Of a DNA stretch of 64,000 nucleotides, positions 8,611 to 17,082 are shown piece by piece. Origin of the DNA: an uncultured Eubacteriales bacterium (GTDB lineage Bacteria > Bacillota > Clostridia > Christensenellales > Aristaeellaceae). Made by a program: the position numbers and the translations under genes. The first letter of the stretch is position 1. Every line of letters begins with the position of its first letter. The notes under the pieces are model-generated. The model saw only the letters and a list, made by a program, of their open reading frames with translations. It made no database searches and had not been told where the DNA came from. The DNA lies in assembly GCA_902799045.1 (NCBI GenBank), contig CADBZH010000010.1:186001-250000 (forward strand), written 5' to 3'.

Positions 8611-8676
8611 TTACTTCCCGAAATACCGCTTCAGCAGGCCCTCGAAGCCCTTGCCGTGGCGGGCTTCGTCGCGGCC
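8611..8676 (-). pseudogene. Remnant of rubrerythrin, C-terminal 21 residues
   Basis: On the minus strand the last codons before the TAA at 8611 read GRDEARHGKGFEGLLKRYFG plus a final Lys. This resembles the C-terminal helix of clostridial (reverse) rubrerythrins, including the di-iron ligand pattern E-x-x-H in DEARH. Upstream of about 8677 the resemblance stops and the frame runs into unrelated sequence, so the front of the gene has been lost, presumably by a deletion or repeat-mediated rearrangement. No ribosome site or start is left that would express it. The match is from memory of the family. Confidence 0.55.
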
Positions 8677-8780
8677 GGGCTTTAGGGCTCTGTCACGCCG
8701 GGGCCTCCACGTCCCGGATGGGAAAGCGATTCCCGCATTGACAGGGTGAGGGCCGTGGCATGCGGCGTCGTAAAGGCGCT

Positions 8781-9803
8781 TTACGGCATAACCACCCATA
8801 CCGGGCAGTCCGTGAAATAAGGTTGGGTGATGACGGTGCCGGCCGGCATATCACGGGAAGTCAATTGTTCTACTTCCGCCTGGTCCGGGGTTCCGCCTTC
8901 CTCCAGAATGGCTTGTTCTTCCTCCGTCATTTGCGCAATGCGTTCAGCTTTTACAGCTTCCCTCTCTTCGTCGCTGAGTTTGCTGTCCTCAAGGAGGAAA
9001 TCAGTCATGCCCCGGGTCCAGAAGACCACGTCCACACTGCCCTCGGAAAGCGCCAGGGCGCGGCCAACGCTGTCCACCTGCACCAGTTCGATGTTCTTCT
9101 GCAGCCGGCGGCCGATCTCCGCCAGCACCGCGGTGTTGAATCCGGCGAAACTGCCGTCCGCAGCCACATAGTCCATCGGGGGCAGGGAACCGGTCACGGC
9201 GATTCGGATGGGATCCCCTTCGAACTGCTCGAAGGCAATGGCAGCCGGTTCTCCGCCCTCCGACACCTTGATGATATGCTCGTCGATCAGCTGCTGCAGG
9301 GCGCCGTCCTCCTTCATGGCGGTGATCTGCGCGTCAAACGCGTCCCGCAGTTCGACATTCTCTTCCTTCATCATGAAGGAGTAGCCGTCGCTGATCATGT
9401 TGATGGCCAATTCGGAGGCGCCCGCCGCCTCCTCTGGGTGGTACTCTTCCCGGAGAACCAGCCCGTCATTGGTGGCGCAGAGATACCGGGCCGTATAATA
9501 GGGCACCTCGATGCAGTTGACTTCACCCGCCTGGAGCCCCATCAGCATGGCGTTCAGCGTGTCATAATAGTGATAGGCCGGATCGCCGATCACCGCTGTT
9601 TCGCCGTCCTCCGTCCAGACGCCATGCATGAACAGGAACTGTTTCAAGGGCTGCTTCAAGGACAAACCGACCTTGTAGTTATCTTCCTCCGTCATGTTCA
9701 GGTAGGACAGTGTGCCGACTATAAAGTCATCCGCCATGGCAGGCGCAGCCAGGATACCCAGCAGCATCATCAGGGCCAGGGAAAGGGCGACAAGCTTTTT
9801 CAT
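8781..9803 (-). CDS. Exported periplasmic-binding-like protein (family 3 type), two half-domains
   Basis: The 340-residue product starts with a signal peptide (MKKLVALSLALMMLLG...APAMA, cut before DD) but has no lipobox cysteine. Residues 24-190 look like the end of an amino-acid-type binding fold (LQAGEVNCIEVPYYTARYL, ELAINMISDGYSFMMKEEN, LQQLIDEHI). Residues 205-340 restart as the front of another (DPIRIAVTGSLPPMDYVAADG, FAGFNTAVLAEIGRRL) and end abruptly at VWVVMP. It may therefore be a circularly arranged or truncated pair of domains. The ATG at 9803 has AAGGAGGAG 5 bases ahead; the longer frame from 9839 lacks a site. No transporter gene adjoins it. Confidence 0.7.
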   Translation of the reverse strand: MKKLVALSLALMMLLGILAAPAMADDFIVGTLSYLNMTEEDNYKVGLSLKQPLKQFLFMHGVWTEDGETAVIGDPAYHYYDTLNAMLMGLQAGEVNCIEVPYYTARYLCATNDGLVLREEYHPEEAAGASELAINMISDGYSFMMKEENVELRDAFDAQITAMKEDGALQQLIDEHIIKVSEGGEPAAIAFEQFEGDPIRIAVTGSLPPMDYVAADGSFAGFNTAVLAEIGRRLQKNIELVQVDSVGRALALSEGSVDVVFWTRGMTDFLLEDSKLSDEEREAVKAERIAQMTEEEQAILEEGGTPDQAEVEQLTSRDMPAGTVITQPYFTDCPVWVVMP

Positions 9804-9853
9804 GAGGCTCCTCCTTACATTTTGAATCAGTTTTTTCAAGGAATTCTTATACT

Positions 9854-10124
9854 AGAGTGTGTTTCTAATCCCGGAAGATGCAGCTTCGAGCGTATCGGGC
9901 TGCATTTCAAGGCGATTTCCGAAGGCTTACTGGCTGCATAGCAGTCGCGCCACTGCCTTTGGCAGGCGCGACCAGCCCGCGTTGGAATCCAAAGGATTCG
10001 CGCGGCGCTGCCGCCGCTTCCGCTTCGCGGAGTAGCGGCGGTGCGTTAAAGTCGAGGAAAAGCAACTCAGAAATGCAGCCTTAGACGCCGAAAATGCATG
10101 TTCAGGATTTTAGAAACACACTCT
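9854..10124 (+). repeat. MITE-like element family 1, copy 2 (long form)
   Basis: The 271-bp element has AGAGTGTGTTTCTAA at the left and TTTTAGAAACACACTCT at the right, flanked by TA on both sides. Outer blocks match the 162-bp copy at 26754. The centre carries about 100 extra bases, GC-rich and partly palindromic, which include a 21-base stretch (9987-10007) repeated exactly at 61351-61371. The element and the sequence to 10257 make a 454-base gap without a gene before the FucU terminator. Confidence 0.8.
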
Positions 10125-10146
10125 AATCGGAAGGTATGGTACTCCC

Positions 10147-10209
10147 CGTAGGGGCGGCGATGCGCCGCGCGCCCAAAACGAATCGTTGCGTTCAGGGCGG
10201 GCGGCGCAG
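10147..10209. repeat. GC-rich palindromic repeat, GGGGCGGCG type
   Basis: GTAGGGGCGGCGATGCGCCGC and a downstream GGGCGGGCGGCGCAGA resemble the convergent-gene palindrome at 27799-27873. Its arms are imperfect. Nothing else is seen between 10125 and 10257. Confidence 0.4.
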
Positions 10210-10257
10210 ACCAGAATCGCGCGCGCACCGCTTCCCGCACCGCGCACGACATAATAA

Positions 10258-10287
10258 CCCGGCCGAAGTGTCCCTGCTTCGGCCGGG
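10258..10287 (-). terminator. Terminator of the FucU operon
   Basis: On the minus strand, 11-bp perfect arms CCCGGCCGAAG / CTTCGGCCGGG (10277-10287 and 10258-10268) are followed by TTATTATG, about 30 bases after the fucU-like stop. Confidence 0.7.
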
Positions 10288-10319
10288 CGGAGGAGGAATG
10301 AAGAACCTGCAACGGGCCT

Positions 10320-10751
10320 CTACTTCACGACGCCCTTTTGCAGAATGATGTTGGCGTAGAGCGCGCCCTCGCCGGTGGCGACGATGGCATAGGCCTTTTT
10401 CGCCGCCTCATAGAACTGAAAGCGCTCGATATGGCCGATCTTCGTGCCGGGCTCGTGCGCTTCGACGATCCTGGCATACTCGTCCCAGATGGGCGTCTCC
10501 ACCGGGTCTCCGGGCACGACCTCCATCAGCGAGACCGGCGCCTCCACATAGGGGTCCAGCGGGAACAGCCTCAATATCGCGTCCAGCACCTCCGGCACGC
10601 CGTGGCCGTCCAGGCGCACCAGCCGGCTGTCTCTGGCCAGGGAGGCGGCTGGGAAATTGCCGTCGCCGATGACGAGGGTGTCGCCGTGGCCCATCTCCAT
10701 CAATACCTTCAAAAGCTCCGGGGTCAGGATACTCGGGATTCCCTTCAGCAT
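10320..10751 (-). CDS. RbsD/FucU family sugar mutarotase
   Basis: The 143-residue protein interconverts the anomers of a sugar. The family catalytic His is in MGHGD (His22), followed by TLVIGDGNFPA, and the end has the fucose-mutarotase-like GALYANIILQKG. FucU acts on fucose and RbsD on ribose; the sequence is more FucU-like, but the substrate is not proven. An in-frame GTG at 10760 is too close to the AAAGGA site, so the ATG at 10751 is chosen. It lies 35 bases after the aldo/keto reductase gene and is the last gene of the sugar locus that begins at 18351. Confidence 0.9.
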   Translation of the reverse strand: MLKGIPSILTPELLKVLMEMGHGDTLVIGDGNFPAASLARDSRLVRLDGHGVPEVLDAILRLFPLDPYVEAPVSLMEVVPGDPVETPIWDEYARIVEAHEPGTKIGHIERFQFYEAAKKAYAIVATGEGALYANIILQKGVVK

Positions 10752-10786
10752 TGCGCGCACATCCTTTCAATACAATGTCCCGGCGC

Positions 10787-11788
10787 TCAGCGCCCGCCGC
10801 CCACGATCACGCCATCCTCGTCCCACAGGTCGTGCCAGTCTCTGGCGCCGGGCCACAGGAACACCTGGCCCTTCACCAGGCGGTTGCCCCGCTCCAGCGT
10901 GGCAATGGTCGCCATCTCCGCGTCCGTCAGCGGCTCGGTGACGGCGGCTTCAAGGTTGGCCTCGTAATTGTGGATCGAGAACGGGATCGGCAGCTGGCCG
11001 CGCTGGATGGCCCACTTCAGGCAGACGATGGCCGGGTGGCAACGATGCGCCTTCGCGATTTCGACGAGCTCCGGCTGCTCCATGTCGGCGATATCCTCGG
11101 GCAGGATGTCCCGCTCCGGACGGCGCGGCGAGCCCAGGGGCATGTAGCCGATGGGCAGGATGTCGTGCTCCACCAGGTAGTCAAACAGCGCCTGCTGCTG
11201 GAAGCAGGGGTGCAGCTCCGATTCGCAGGCCGCGGGCTTGATGTGCAGCTTGCCCAGCACCGCCTCCAGCTTCGGGATCGTCATGTTGGAGATGCCGATG
11301 TGGCGCACCAGGCCCATGTGCACCAGCGCCTCGATCTGGCGATAGGTGTCGATGAACTCCTTCTCGGAGAAGGGCTTGGAGTCCGGGTTGCGGGAATCCA
11401 CGTCGCAGAAGGGCGCGTGGTAGTTCGGGAAGGGCCAGTGGATGAACAGCATATCCAGGTAGTCGCACTGCAGGTCCCGAATGGTCTTCCTGCAGGACTC
11501 CGCCACGTTGCGGTGCATGTCGTTCCACACCTTGGACATGATGAACAGCTCCTCGCGCCGCACCACGCCCTCGTCGAAGGCCCCCCTGAACGCCCGGCCG
11601 ATTTCCGCCTCGTTGCCATAGCAGGCCGCGCAGTCAAACAGCCGCCAGCCCGCGCGGATGCCTCCGGCCACCGCCCGGGCCACCTCGTCCGGCGTCACGC
11701 GGTCAGAGCCGAAGGTGCCCATGCCGATGCAGGGAATGCTGCCGCCGCGACTCAGTTTGAAGGACGGCACGGTTTTGGGATCGATCAC
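10787..11788 (-). CDS. Aldo/keto reductase
   Basis: An NAD(P)H-dependent carbonyl or sugar reductase of 333 residues, the usual length of the AKR barrel. The catalytic tetrad is complete: Asp52 and Tyr57 (LFDCAACYGNE), Lys86 (IMSKVWN) and His117 (LFIHWPF). The cofactor-binding C-terminal part contains LKWAIQRGQLPIP. Translation should start at GTG 11788, 7 bases after AGGAGGG. A TATAAT box (complement 11812-11817) lies just upstream without a good -35, so the gene may be expressed both with the upstream dehydrogenase and separately. Neighbours suggest that it reduces or oxidises a sugar freed by the GH31 enzyme; this is inference. Confidence 0.92.
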   Translation of the reverse strand: MIDPKTVPSFKLSRGGSIPCIGMGTFGSDRVTPDEVARAVAGGIRAGWRLFDCAACYGNEAEIGRAFRGAFDEGVVRREELFIMSKVWNDMHRNVAESCRKTIRDLQCDYLDMLFIHWPFPNYHAPFCDVDSRNPDSKPFSEKEFIDTYRQIEALVHMGLVRHIGISNMTIPKLEAVLGKLHIKPAACESELHPCFQQQALFDYLVEHDILPIGYMPLGSPRRPERDILPEDIADMEQPELVEIAKAHRCHPAIVCLKWAIQRGQLPIPFSIHNYEANLEAAVTEPLTDAEMATIATLERGNRLVKGQVFLWPGARDWHDLWDEDGVIVGGGR

Positions 11789-11859
11789 AGGGTATCCCTC
11801 CTGTCACATTTATTATATAGGAATCCGGAATCGGGTTCGGAGTCAGTCCGCCGGGGAAA

Positions 11860-11900
11860 CCGGATTGCCACGTCGGCCTGACGGCCTCCTCGCAATGACG
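11860..11900. repeat. Dispersed repeat, CGGATTGCCACGTCG family, copy 1
   Basis: The unit reads CCGGATTGCCACGTCG, a short variable hairpin (GGCCTGACGGCC), then TCCTCGCAATGACG. The same ends occur at 43484-43586, and a related form builds the terminator at 38380. Confidence 0.7.
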
Positions 11901-11949
11901 TTCATCGGCGTTTTGTCAAACCGCGGCAATCCAGCCCCCGGCCAACTCA

Positions 11950-11997
11950 AACTCCTGACTCCTCACTCCTGACTTTCTACACCTGACTCCTCACTCA
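11950..11997. repeat. Heptad array (actcctc/actcctg) running into a stop codon
   Basis: About six irregular copies of ACTCCTC or ACTCCTG end at 11997. The TGA stop of the dehydrogenase gene (11995-11997) is formed by the last repeat bases. Confidence 0.65.
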
Positions 11998-13056
11998 ATC
12001 GGGGTACACGATCGCGACCTTGCCGCACTTGCCGGAGGCCATCAGGCGATAGGCCTCGGCCACGTCCTTCAGCTCGAAGCGGTGGGTGATCAGCCTGTCG
12101 GGATGGATGCCCCAGCGCACCAGGTGCTCCACCAGCTCCTCCATGCGCCACAGCGAGGTGACCCAGCTGCCGTAGATGCTCTTCTGGCCGTGCATGATGT
12201 CCGGCGAGGGGTTGAAGGTCACGTCGTTGCCCTCGCCCACCATGGCCATCCTGCCCCACTCGCGGGTGCAGCGGATCGCCATGGCCCGGGCGGCGTTGTT
12301 GGCGGAGCAGTCGACGGCGCGCTCGCAGCCGTAGCCCTGGGTGACCTCCATGATCTTCTTTTCGCATTCCTCGACGTTGGCGGAATTGAACACGTAGTCC
12401 GCCAGGCCCAGATCCTTCGCCAGCTGCATGCGCTCCTCGTTGATGTCGCAGCCGATGGTGGTGTCGCAGCCCATGGCCTTCGCCAGCATCAGCGTCGCCA
12501 GGCCCACCGGGCCCAGGCCCGTCACCAGCACGCGGTCGTTGCCGGAGACGCCGATCTTCATCAGCGCCTCGTAGCAGGTGCCGAAGCCGCAGGCCACCTG
12601 CGCGCCGTCCTCATAGCTCAGCTCGTCCGGCAGGGCGATCAGGTCCTTCTCGTCGCAGAGCATGTAGGGGGCCATGCCGCCGTTGCGCTGCCAGCCGTAG
12701 GCCGCGCGATACTTGCTCTTGCAGGAGATGTAGTAGCCCCGGCGGCAGTCATAGCACACGCCGCAGCCGGAGATGTGGTACACGATCACGCGGTCGCCCT
12801 TTTTGAAGCGCTTCAGGCCCTCGCCCTCCTCCACGATGATGCCGCAGGGCTCGTGGCCGGCGATCATGCCGGGCTGGTAGCCCTCCGGGCCCTTGCCCAC
12901 GTGGGCGCGGTAGATGCAGCGGATGTCGCTGCCGCAGATGGTGGAGGCCTTGGTCTTGACGACCACCTGGCCGTGGCCCGGCTTCGGCATGTCGAATTCC
13001 TTCAGTTCCACAGTGCTGTTGCCCGGCAAAATCGCTCCGAGAATCTTCTTGTCCAT
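11995..13056 (-). CDS. Zinc-dependent medium-chain alcohol (polyol) dehydrogenase
   Basis: The 353-residue enzyme oxidises an alcohol or polyol with NAD(P). Catalytic zinc ligands are Cys41 (STICGSD) and His68-Glu69 (AGHEPCG). The four structural-zinc cysteines are Cys98, 101, 104 and 112. The Rossmann loop is VTGLGPVGLAT. Length is standard. It starts 6 bases after GAGGAGGG and follows the GH31 gene by 30 bases. Together with the aldo/keto reductase and the FucU-like mutarotase it may form an oxidative route for a monosaccharide. Sorbitol, threonine and other MDR substrates cannot be separated by sequence alone. Confidence 0.92.
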   Translation of the reverse strand: MDKKILGAILPGNSTVELKEFDMPKPGHGQVVVKTKASTICGSDIRCIYRAHVGKGPEGYQPGMIAGHEPCGIIVEEGEGLKRFKKGDRVIVYHISGCGVCYDCRRGYYISCKSKYRAAYGWQRNGGMAPYMLCDEKDLIALPDELSYEDGAQVACGFGTCYEALMKIGVSGNDRVLVTGLGPVGLATLMLAKAMGCDTTIGCDINEERMQLAKDLGLADYVFNSANVEECEKKIMEVTQGYGCERAVDCSANNAARAMAIRCTREWGRMAMVGEGNDVTFNPSPDIMHGQKSIYGSWVTSLWRMEELVEHLVRWGIHPDRLITHRFELKDVAEAYRLMASGKCGKVAIVYPD

Positions 13057-13086
13057 GGAGGTCCCTCCTCAAAATGATCTGTTCCT

Positions 13087-15255
13087 TCAGCGCCGCAGCG
13101 CGAGGCGCGTTTCCCTGCCGTCGTATTGGATTTCAAATTGCCCCTGGGCGCCGTCCTTTTGAACGAAGCGCACGGCCAGCGCGAGGTCGATGGCCCGCCG
13201 GCCCTCGATCGCGCCGATCGTCAGCGCACCGGAGGCTTCCTCATAGCGCAGGGGAACGCGCCACTCCCCGCCGACGCCGTCGCCGGCGTCGTCATAGAGC
13301 GTGAACGCGCCGTCCTGCCCCTCAAACACCCACAGCGCCTTCACCGACGCCTCCGCGGCGCACTGGGCGCCCTCCGCCGCCATCGGCAGGATGGCGCCGG
13401 CCCGGACGAGCAGCGGGAAGCGCGTCAGCGGCGTGGGCAGCTTCGCCGTTTCCCCGCCCTGCCGGTATTCCAGGGTGAACAGGTCGTACCAGCCGCCCGC
13501 GGGCAGGGCGATCTCCGTGCGGCTGCCGCCCGCGCTCAGCGGCTTCGTCACCGGCTTCACCAGCAGCGACCCGCCCAGCAGGTACTGGTCGTGCAGGCCG
13601 TGGAGCGCCTTCTCCTCCGGAAACGCCAGCAGCATGGCCCGCACCATCGGCAGGCCCTCCCGGCAGCTCAGGGCCGCCTCCGAATAGAGGTAGGGCAGCA
13701 GGCGGTAGCGCCATTCGATCATGCCTGTGATGGCCTGGTATTCCGGGCTGTCCGCGCCGCCGAAGCGCCAGGGCTCCCGGGGCGTGTCGGTGCCGTGGGA
13801 CCGGAACACCGGCAGCATCGCCCCGAACTGGAACCAGCGCGCGTACAGCTCGCGGTAGCCGGGGTCGTCCACGCCGTCCGGGTAGTCGCCGCGCCAGAAC
13901 CAGGGCTCCTTCCGGCCCACGAAGAACGCGCCGATGTCCAGCGTCCACCAGCACAGGCCACTGAGCGCCGCCTTGATGCCCTCGGTGACCTGCGCCCTAA
14001 GCACCGCCCAGGTCGCGGCCACGTCGCCGGACCAGAGGATCGCGCCCAGGGCGCTGGAATCGATGCCGCCACTGCGGCTCAGCAGCACGGGCCGCTTGCC
14101 GGGGAAATCGCGCCGCCAGTGCTCCGACAGCCCCCGCAGGTGATACGCGCCATAGTCGTTCATGCGCTCCGGGTCCATCCGAACGGCGGCTTCCCCGGTG
14201 ATGAGCCGCATGCGCTCGTCCTCGTCGCGCTTCGTCGCGCCGCACCAGTCCGGATCGGTGATGGGCTCGCAGCTGTCGCACCACAGGGCGTCCGCGCCGC
14301 CGTCCATCCAGTACCGGCGGCACTGCCGCCAGTACATCGCCCGGGCCTCCGGCGAGAAGGCGTCGTAGATGCGGCTGCCGGGCAGGAATTTGCCCGCGGC
14401 CTCGAACTCGTCGCAGTCGCTGCCCTTGGCGCAGTTGGGCCAGACGGACACCATGAAGTGCGCGTTCATGCCGTGCAGGCCGTCCACCAGCGCCTTCACG
14501 TCCGGGAAGCGGCTCGCGTCCGGGGTCTTGTCGCCCCAGCAGCCGTCGTTCCAGCTCATCCAGTCCAGCACGATGCAGTCCAGGCCGATCTTCTTCCCGC
14601 GGAACGTCCGGGCCACGTCCAGAAGCTCTTCGGAGCAGGTGTAGCGCTCCTTGGACTGGATGTAGCCGTAGGCCCACTTGGGCAGCAGCGCGGGCCGCCC
14701 CACCAGGCCCGACAGCTTCCTCAGCACCTCCGCGCAGCTTTCGCCGCGGATCACCACGTAGGACAGCTCCCGAACGGCGTCCAGCTCGAAGGTGAAGCCG
14801 CCCGGCCGGCCCCGGTAGCGCATGGCGCAGCCCGCCTCGATCAGCAGGCCCCAGCCCGCACCGGACAGCAGGAACGGGATGGCGATCTTCATGTTATGCT
14901 GGTAGAGGCGCTCCTCGCCGTCGGCGTAGTCGAACACGCCGCCCTCGTGCTGGCCCAGGCCCGTGAGGATCGCCCCCTCCGGGTAGGCAAAGCGCAGCGT
15001 GGCGGAGTGGCTCACGCGCAAAAGCGCCTGCTCGCCCTCGCCGAACACCACCACCTCGCCGTTGGCCGTGCGCTTCACCGCGCCGCCGTCTTCGGCGCTC
15101 TTCAGGCGGTACACCGGCCTCGGGGCGCAGGCAAAGCCCACCTGCCGCAGGTATTCGCCCGCTTCATCCGCAAAGGAGATATCCCGGAACAGAGCCGCGT
15201 CCTCCGACGCCAGCGTCACGCGCGTCACGCCCGATGAAAGCTCAGTTCGCCGCAT
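13087..15255 (-). CDS. Glycoside hydrolase family 31
   Basis: The 722-residue protein is a retaining alpha-glycosidase (alpha-glucosidase or alpha-xylosidase activity). The nucleophile aspartate lies in ALWCDSCEP (about residue 327) and the acid/base aspartate in ILWSGDVAATW. Other GH31 hallmarks are FTFELDAVRE in the N-terminal beta-domain, DCIVLDWMSW at the barrel entrance and a C-terminal beta-sandwich from about residue 590. There is no signal peptide, so it acts on imported oligosaccharides. AGAGGTGG lies 3 bases before ATG. It follows the permease gene by 19 bases. The second GH31 (55640-57604) has a different nucleophile motif, so they probably differ in substrate. Confidence 0.9.
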   Translation of the reverse strand: MRRTELSSGVTRVTLASEDAALFRDISFADEAGEYLRQVGFACAPRPVYRLKSAEDGGAVKRTANGEVVVFGEGEQALLRVSHSATLRFAYPEGAILTGLGQHEGGVFDYADGEERLYQHNMKIAIPFLLSGAGWGLLIEAGCAMRYRGRPGGFTFELDAVRELSYVVIRGESCAEVLRKLSGLVGRPALLPKWAYGYIQSKERYTCSEELLDVARTFRGKKIGLDCIVLDWMSWNDGCWGDKTPDASRFPDVKALVDGLHGMNAHFMVSVWPNCAKGSDCDEFEAAGKFLPGSRIYDAFSPEARAMYWRQCRRYWMDGGADALWCDSCEPITDPDWCGATKRDEDERMRLITGEAAVRMDPERMNDYGAYHLRGLSEHWRRDFPGKRPVLLSRSGGIDSSALGAILWSGDVAATWAVLRAQVTEGIKAALSGLCWWTLDIGAFFVGRKEPWFWRGDYPDGVDDPGYRELYARWFQFGAMLPVFRSHGTDTPREPWRFGGADSPEYQAITGMIEWRYRLLPYLYSEAALSCREGLPMVRAMLLAFPEEKALHGLHDQYLLGGSLLVKPVTKPLSAGGSRTEIALPAGGWYDLFTLEYRQGGETAKLPTPLTRFPLLVRAGAILPMAAEGAQCAAEASVKALWVFEGQDGAFTLYDDAGDGVGGEWRVPLRYEEASGALTIGAIEGRRAIDLALAVRFVQKDGAQGQFEIQYDGRETRLALRR

Positions 15256-15274
15256 AATCCACCTCTCGCACTCG

Positions 15275-16111
15275 CTATCCCTTGATCGCGCCTGCCGTCA
15301 TGCCGGCCACGATGTATTTCTGGCCCAGCAGGTACACCAGGATGACCGGCGCGCTGGTGAGCACGATGTCGGCGCAGACCAGGTTCCAATCCTTGAAGTA
15401 CATGCCGAAGAAGTTGTACACCGCCAGCGTCATGGGCCACTTCGTGGAGGAGCCCAGGAAGTACAGCGGCATCACGAATTCATTCCAGGTGTTCAAGAAC
15501 GTCAGCACCATCACCGTCACCAGCACCGGCTTCAACAGCGGCAGCACCACCCTCACGAACAGCCCCAGCGGCGTGGCGCCGTCGATAATCGCGGCCTCGT
15601 CGATCTCCTCGGGGATCTTGCTGACGAAGCTGTGGATCAGGAACACGTTGAAGGGGATCTGGGTGGCGGTGTAGAGCAGCACGATGCCCGTGCGCGTGTT
15701 CATCAGGCGCACGAACTGCATCACCTTCATCAGCGTGACGAAGTTGATGGGCATGGCGATGCCCAGCACGATGAACAGATACAGGAACCGGTGCAGCCTG
15801 CGCCCGTTGCGGCTCATCACGTAGGCCGCCATCGAGGACAGGAGCGTGCACAGCAGCACGCTGCCGATGGAATAGAGCATGCTGTTCAAAAACGTCGTGC
15901 CCAGCTTGCCCTTTTCGATGACCAGGGAGTAGTTGCTCCACTGGGGGTTCGCGGTCAGCGCCAGGTTCATGTCGCTGGCGGCGACGCTGTCCTTGAAGCT
16001 GTTCACCAGGATCAGCATCAGCGGCGCGATCAGGATCAGCGACAGCACCCAGGCCAGCGCGTTCACGCCGATGGCCTGCAGCTTCCTGCGGTTCTTCATC
16101 CGGCTGTTCAT
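15275..16111 (-). CDS. Carbohydrate ABC transporter permease (MalG type)
   Basis: This 278-residue inner-membrane protein has six predicted membrane segments. The first is LQAIGVNALAWVLSLILIAPLMLIL (cut here), and the EAA loop contacting the ATPase is EEIDEAAIIDGATPLGLFVRVVLP. It is the partner of the permease encoded immediately upstream, with which it overlaps in an ATGA. The ribosome site GGGAGGGGG lies 9 bases before ATG. No ATPase gene is present in the locus, so a shared MsmK-type ATPase encoded elsewhere is likely. Confidence 0.92.
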   Translation of the reverse strand: MNSRMKNRRKLQAIGVNALAWVLSLILIAPLMLILVNSFKDSVAASDMNLALTANPQWSNYSLVIEKGKLGTTFLNSMLYSIGSVLLCTLLSSMAAYVMSRNGRRLHRFLYLFIVLGIAMPINFVTLMKVMQFVRLMNTRTGIVLLYTATQIPFNVFLIHSFVSKIPEEIDEAAIIDGATPLGLFVRVVLPLLKPVLVTVMVLTFLNTWNEFVMPLYFLGSSTKWPMTLAVYNFFGMYFKDWNLVCADIVLTSAPVILVYLLGQKYIVAGMTAGAIKG

Positions 16112-16986
16112 GCCTCGCCGCCCCCTCCCTTAACCATGTGCTTGATCATGAAGTAGCCCACGACGAGCATCACCACCGTCATGATGGACGAGAGCGTGGT
16201 GCCCACGGCGTAGCGGCCCAGGCCGAACTCCTTGTAGACGCCGGTGTACAGCACCTCGGTGGCATAGCCGGGGCCGCCGTTGGTCAGCGCGTACACGGTG
16301 TCGAACACCTTCAGGCCATAGATCACGTTCAGCACGGTGGTCACCGTCAGCGTGGGCATCAAAAGCGGCAGCGTGATGTGGCGGAAGCACTGCCAGGCGC
16401 TGCCGCCGTCGATCTGGGCCGCCTCGTAGTAGGTGGGCGGGATGGACATGAGGCCGGCGATGAGTATGGTCATAATGTAGCCCATTCCCTTCCAGATATC
16501 AACCGCCATCACGGAATTAAAGGCGATCCTGGAGTCGGTGAGCCAGTTCATCGCCAGGGCGTCCAGGCCGATGGCCCGCAGCGCCGTGTTCAGAAGGCCG
16601 ATCTTCGGGTTCAGCACGGATTTGAAGATCATGCCCACGATCAGCGCCGACAGCACGCAGGGCAGGTACATCACGGCCCTGTGAAAGTTCAGCAGCTTCA
16701 CCCGCTTTGTCAGCAGCACCGCCAGCGCCAGGCCGATCACGTTCTTCGCCAGCGTGGTGACGAACGTGAACAGGAAGGTGTTGCCCAGGATGCGGGTGTA
16801 GTTGTAGTCGGTGGAGAACACCGTGGCGAAGTTCTGCCAGCCCACGAAGTGGATCTCCTGGGAATACACCGACCAGTCCGTGAAGGAATAGCCGATGCCC
16901 ATCACCGACGGCAGCACATACAGCACCGCATACAGCAGCAGCGCGCCGAATATGAACCAGGTCGGATACATTTTCTTCTTGATCAT
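16108..16986 (-). CDS. Carbohydrate ABC transporter permease (MalF type)
   Basis: The 292-residue membrane protein starts at the ATG 5 bases after GGGAGG; an upstream ATG at 17019 has no site. Six membrane segments are expected, beginning WFIFGALLLYAVLYVLPS. The EAA loop is YYEAAQIDGGSAWQCFRHIT. It forms the translocation channel with the 15275-16111 protein and receives sugar from the binding protein encoded at 17083-18351. The intergenic hairpin at 17021-17054 separates it from the binding-protein gene. Confidence 0.92.
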   Translation of the reverse strand: MIKKKMYPTWFIFGALLLYAVLYVLPSVMGIGYSFTDWSVYSQEIHFVGWQNFATVFSTDYNYTRILGNTFLFTFVTTLAKNVIGLALAVLLTKRVKLLNFHRAVMYLPCVLSALIVGMIFKSVLNPKIGLLNTALRAIGLDALAMNWLTDSRIAFNSVMAVDIWKGMGYIMTILIAGLMSIPPTYYEAAQIDGGSAWQCFRHITLPLLMPTLTVTTVLNVIYGLKVFDTVYALTNGGPGYATEVLYTGVYKEFGLGRYAVGTTLSSIMTVVMLVVGYFMIKHMVKGGGGEA

Positions 16987-17020
16987 GGCAGCCTCCCGAA
17001 GCAAGCGGGTATCATACAAA

Positions 17021-17054
17021 GCGGAGGGAACCGCGGATTGGCGGTCCCCTCCGC
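17021..17054 (-). promoter_or_regulatory. Intercistronic hairpin between binding protein and permease genes
   Basis: Fourteen-base arms (17021-17034 and 17041-17054) pair with one mismatch, and TTTG follows on the minus strand. Such hairpins commonly stabilise or partly terminate the message so that the binding protein is made in excess. Confidence 0.65.
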
Positions 17055-17082
17055 AGAGCGTCAGGTCAGTTCAGGGCGCCCG

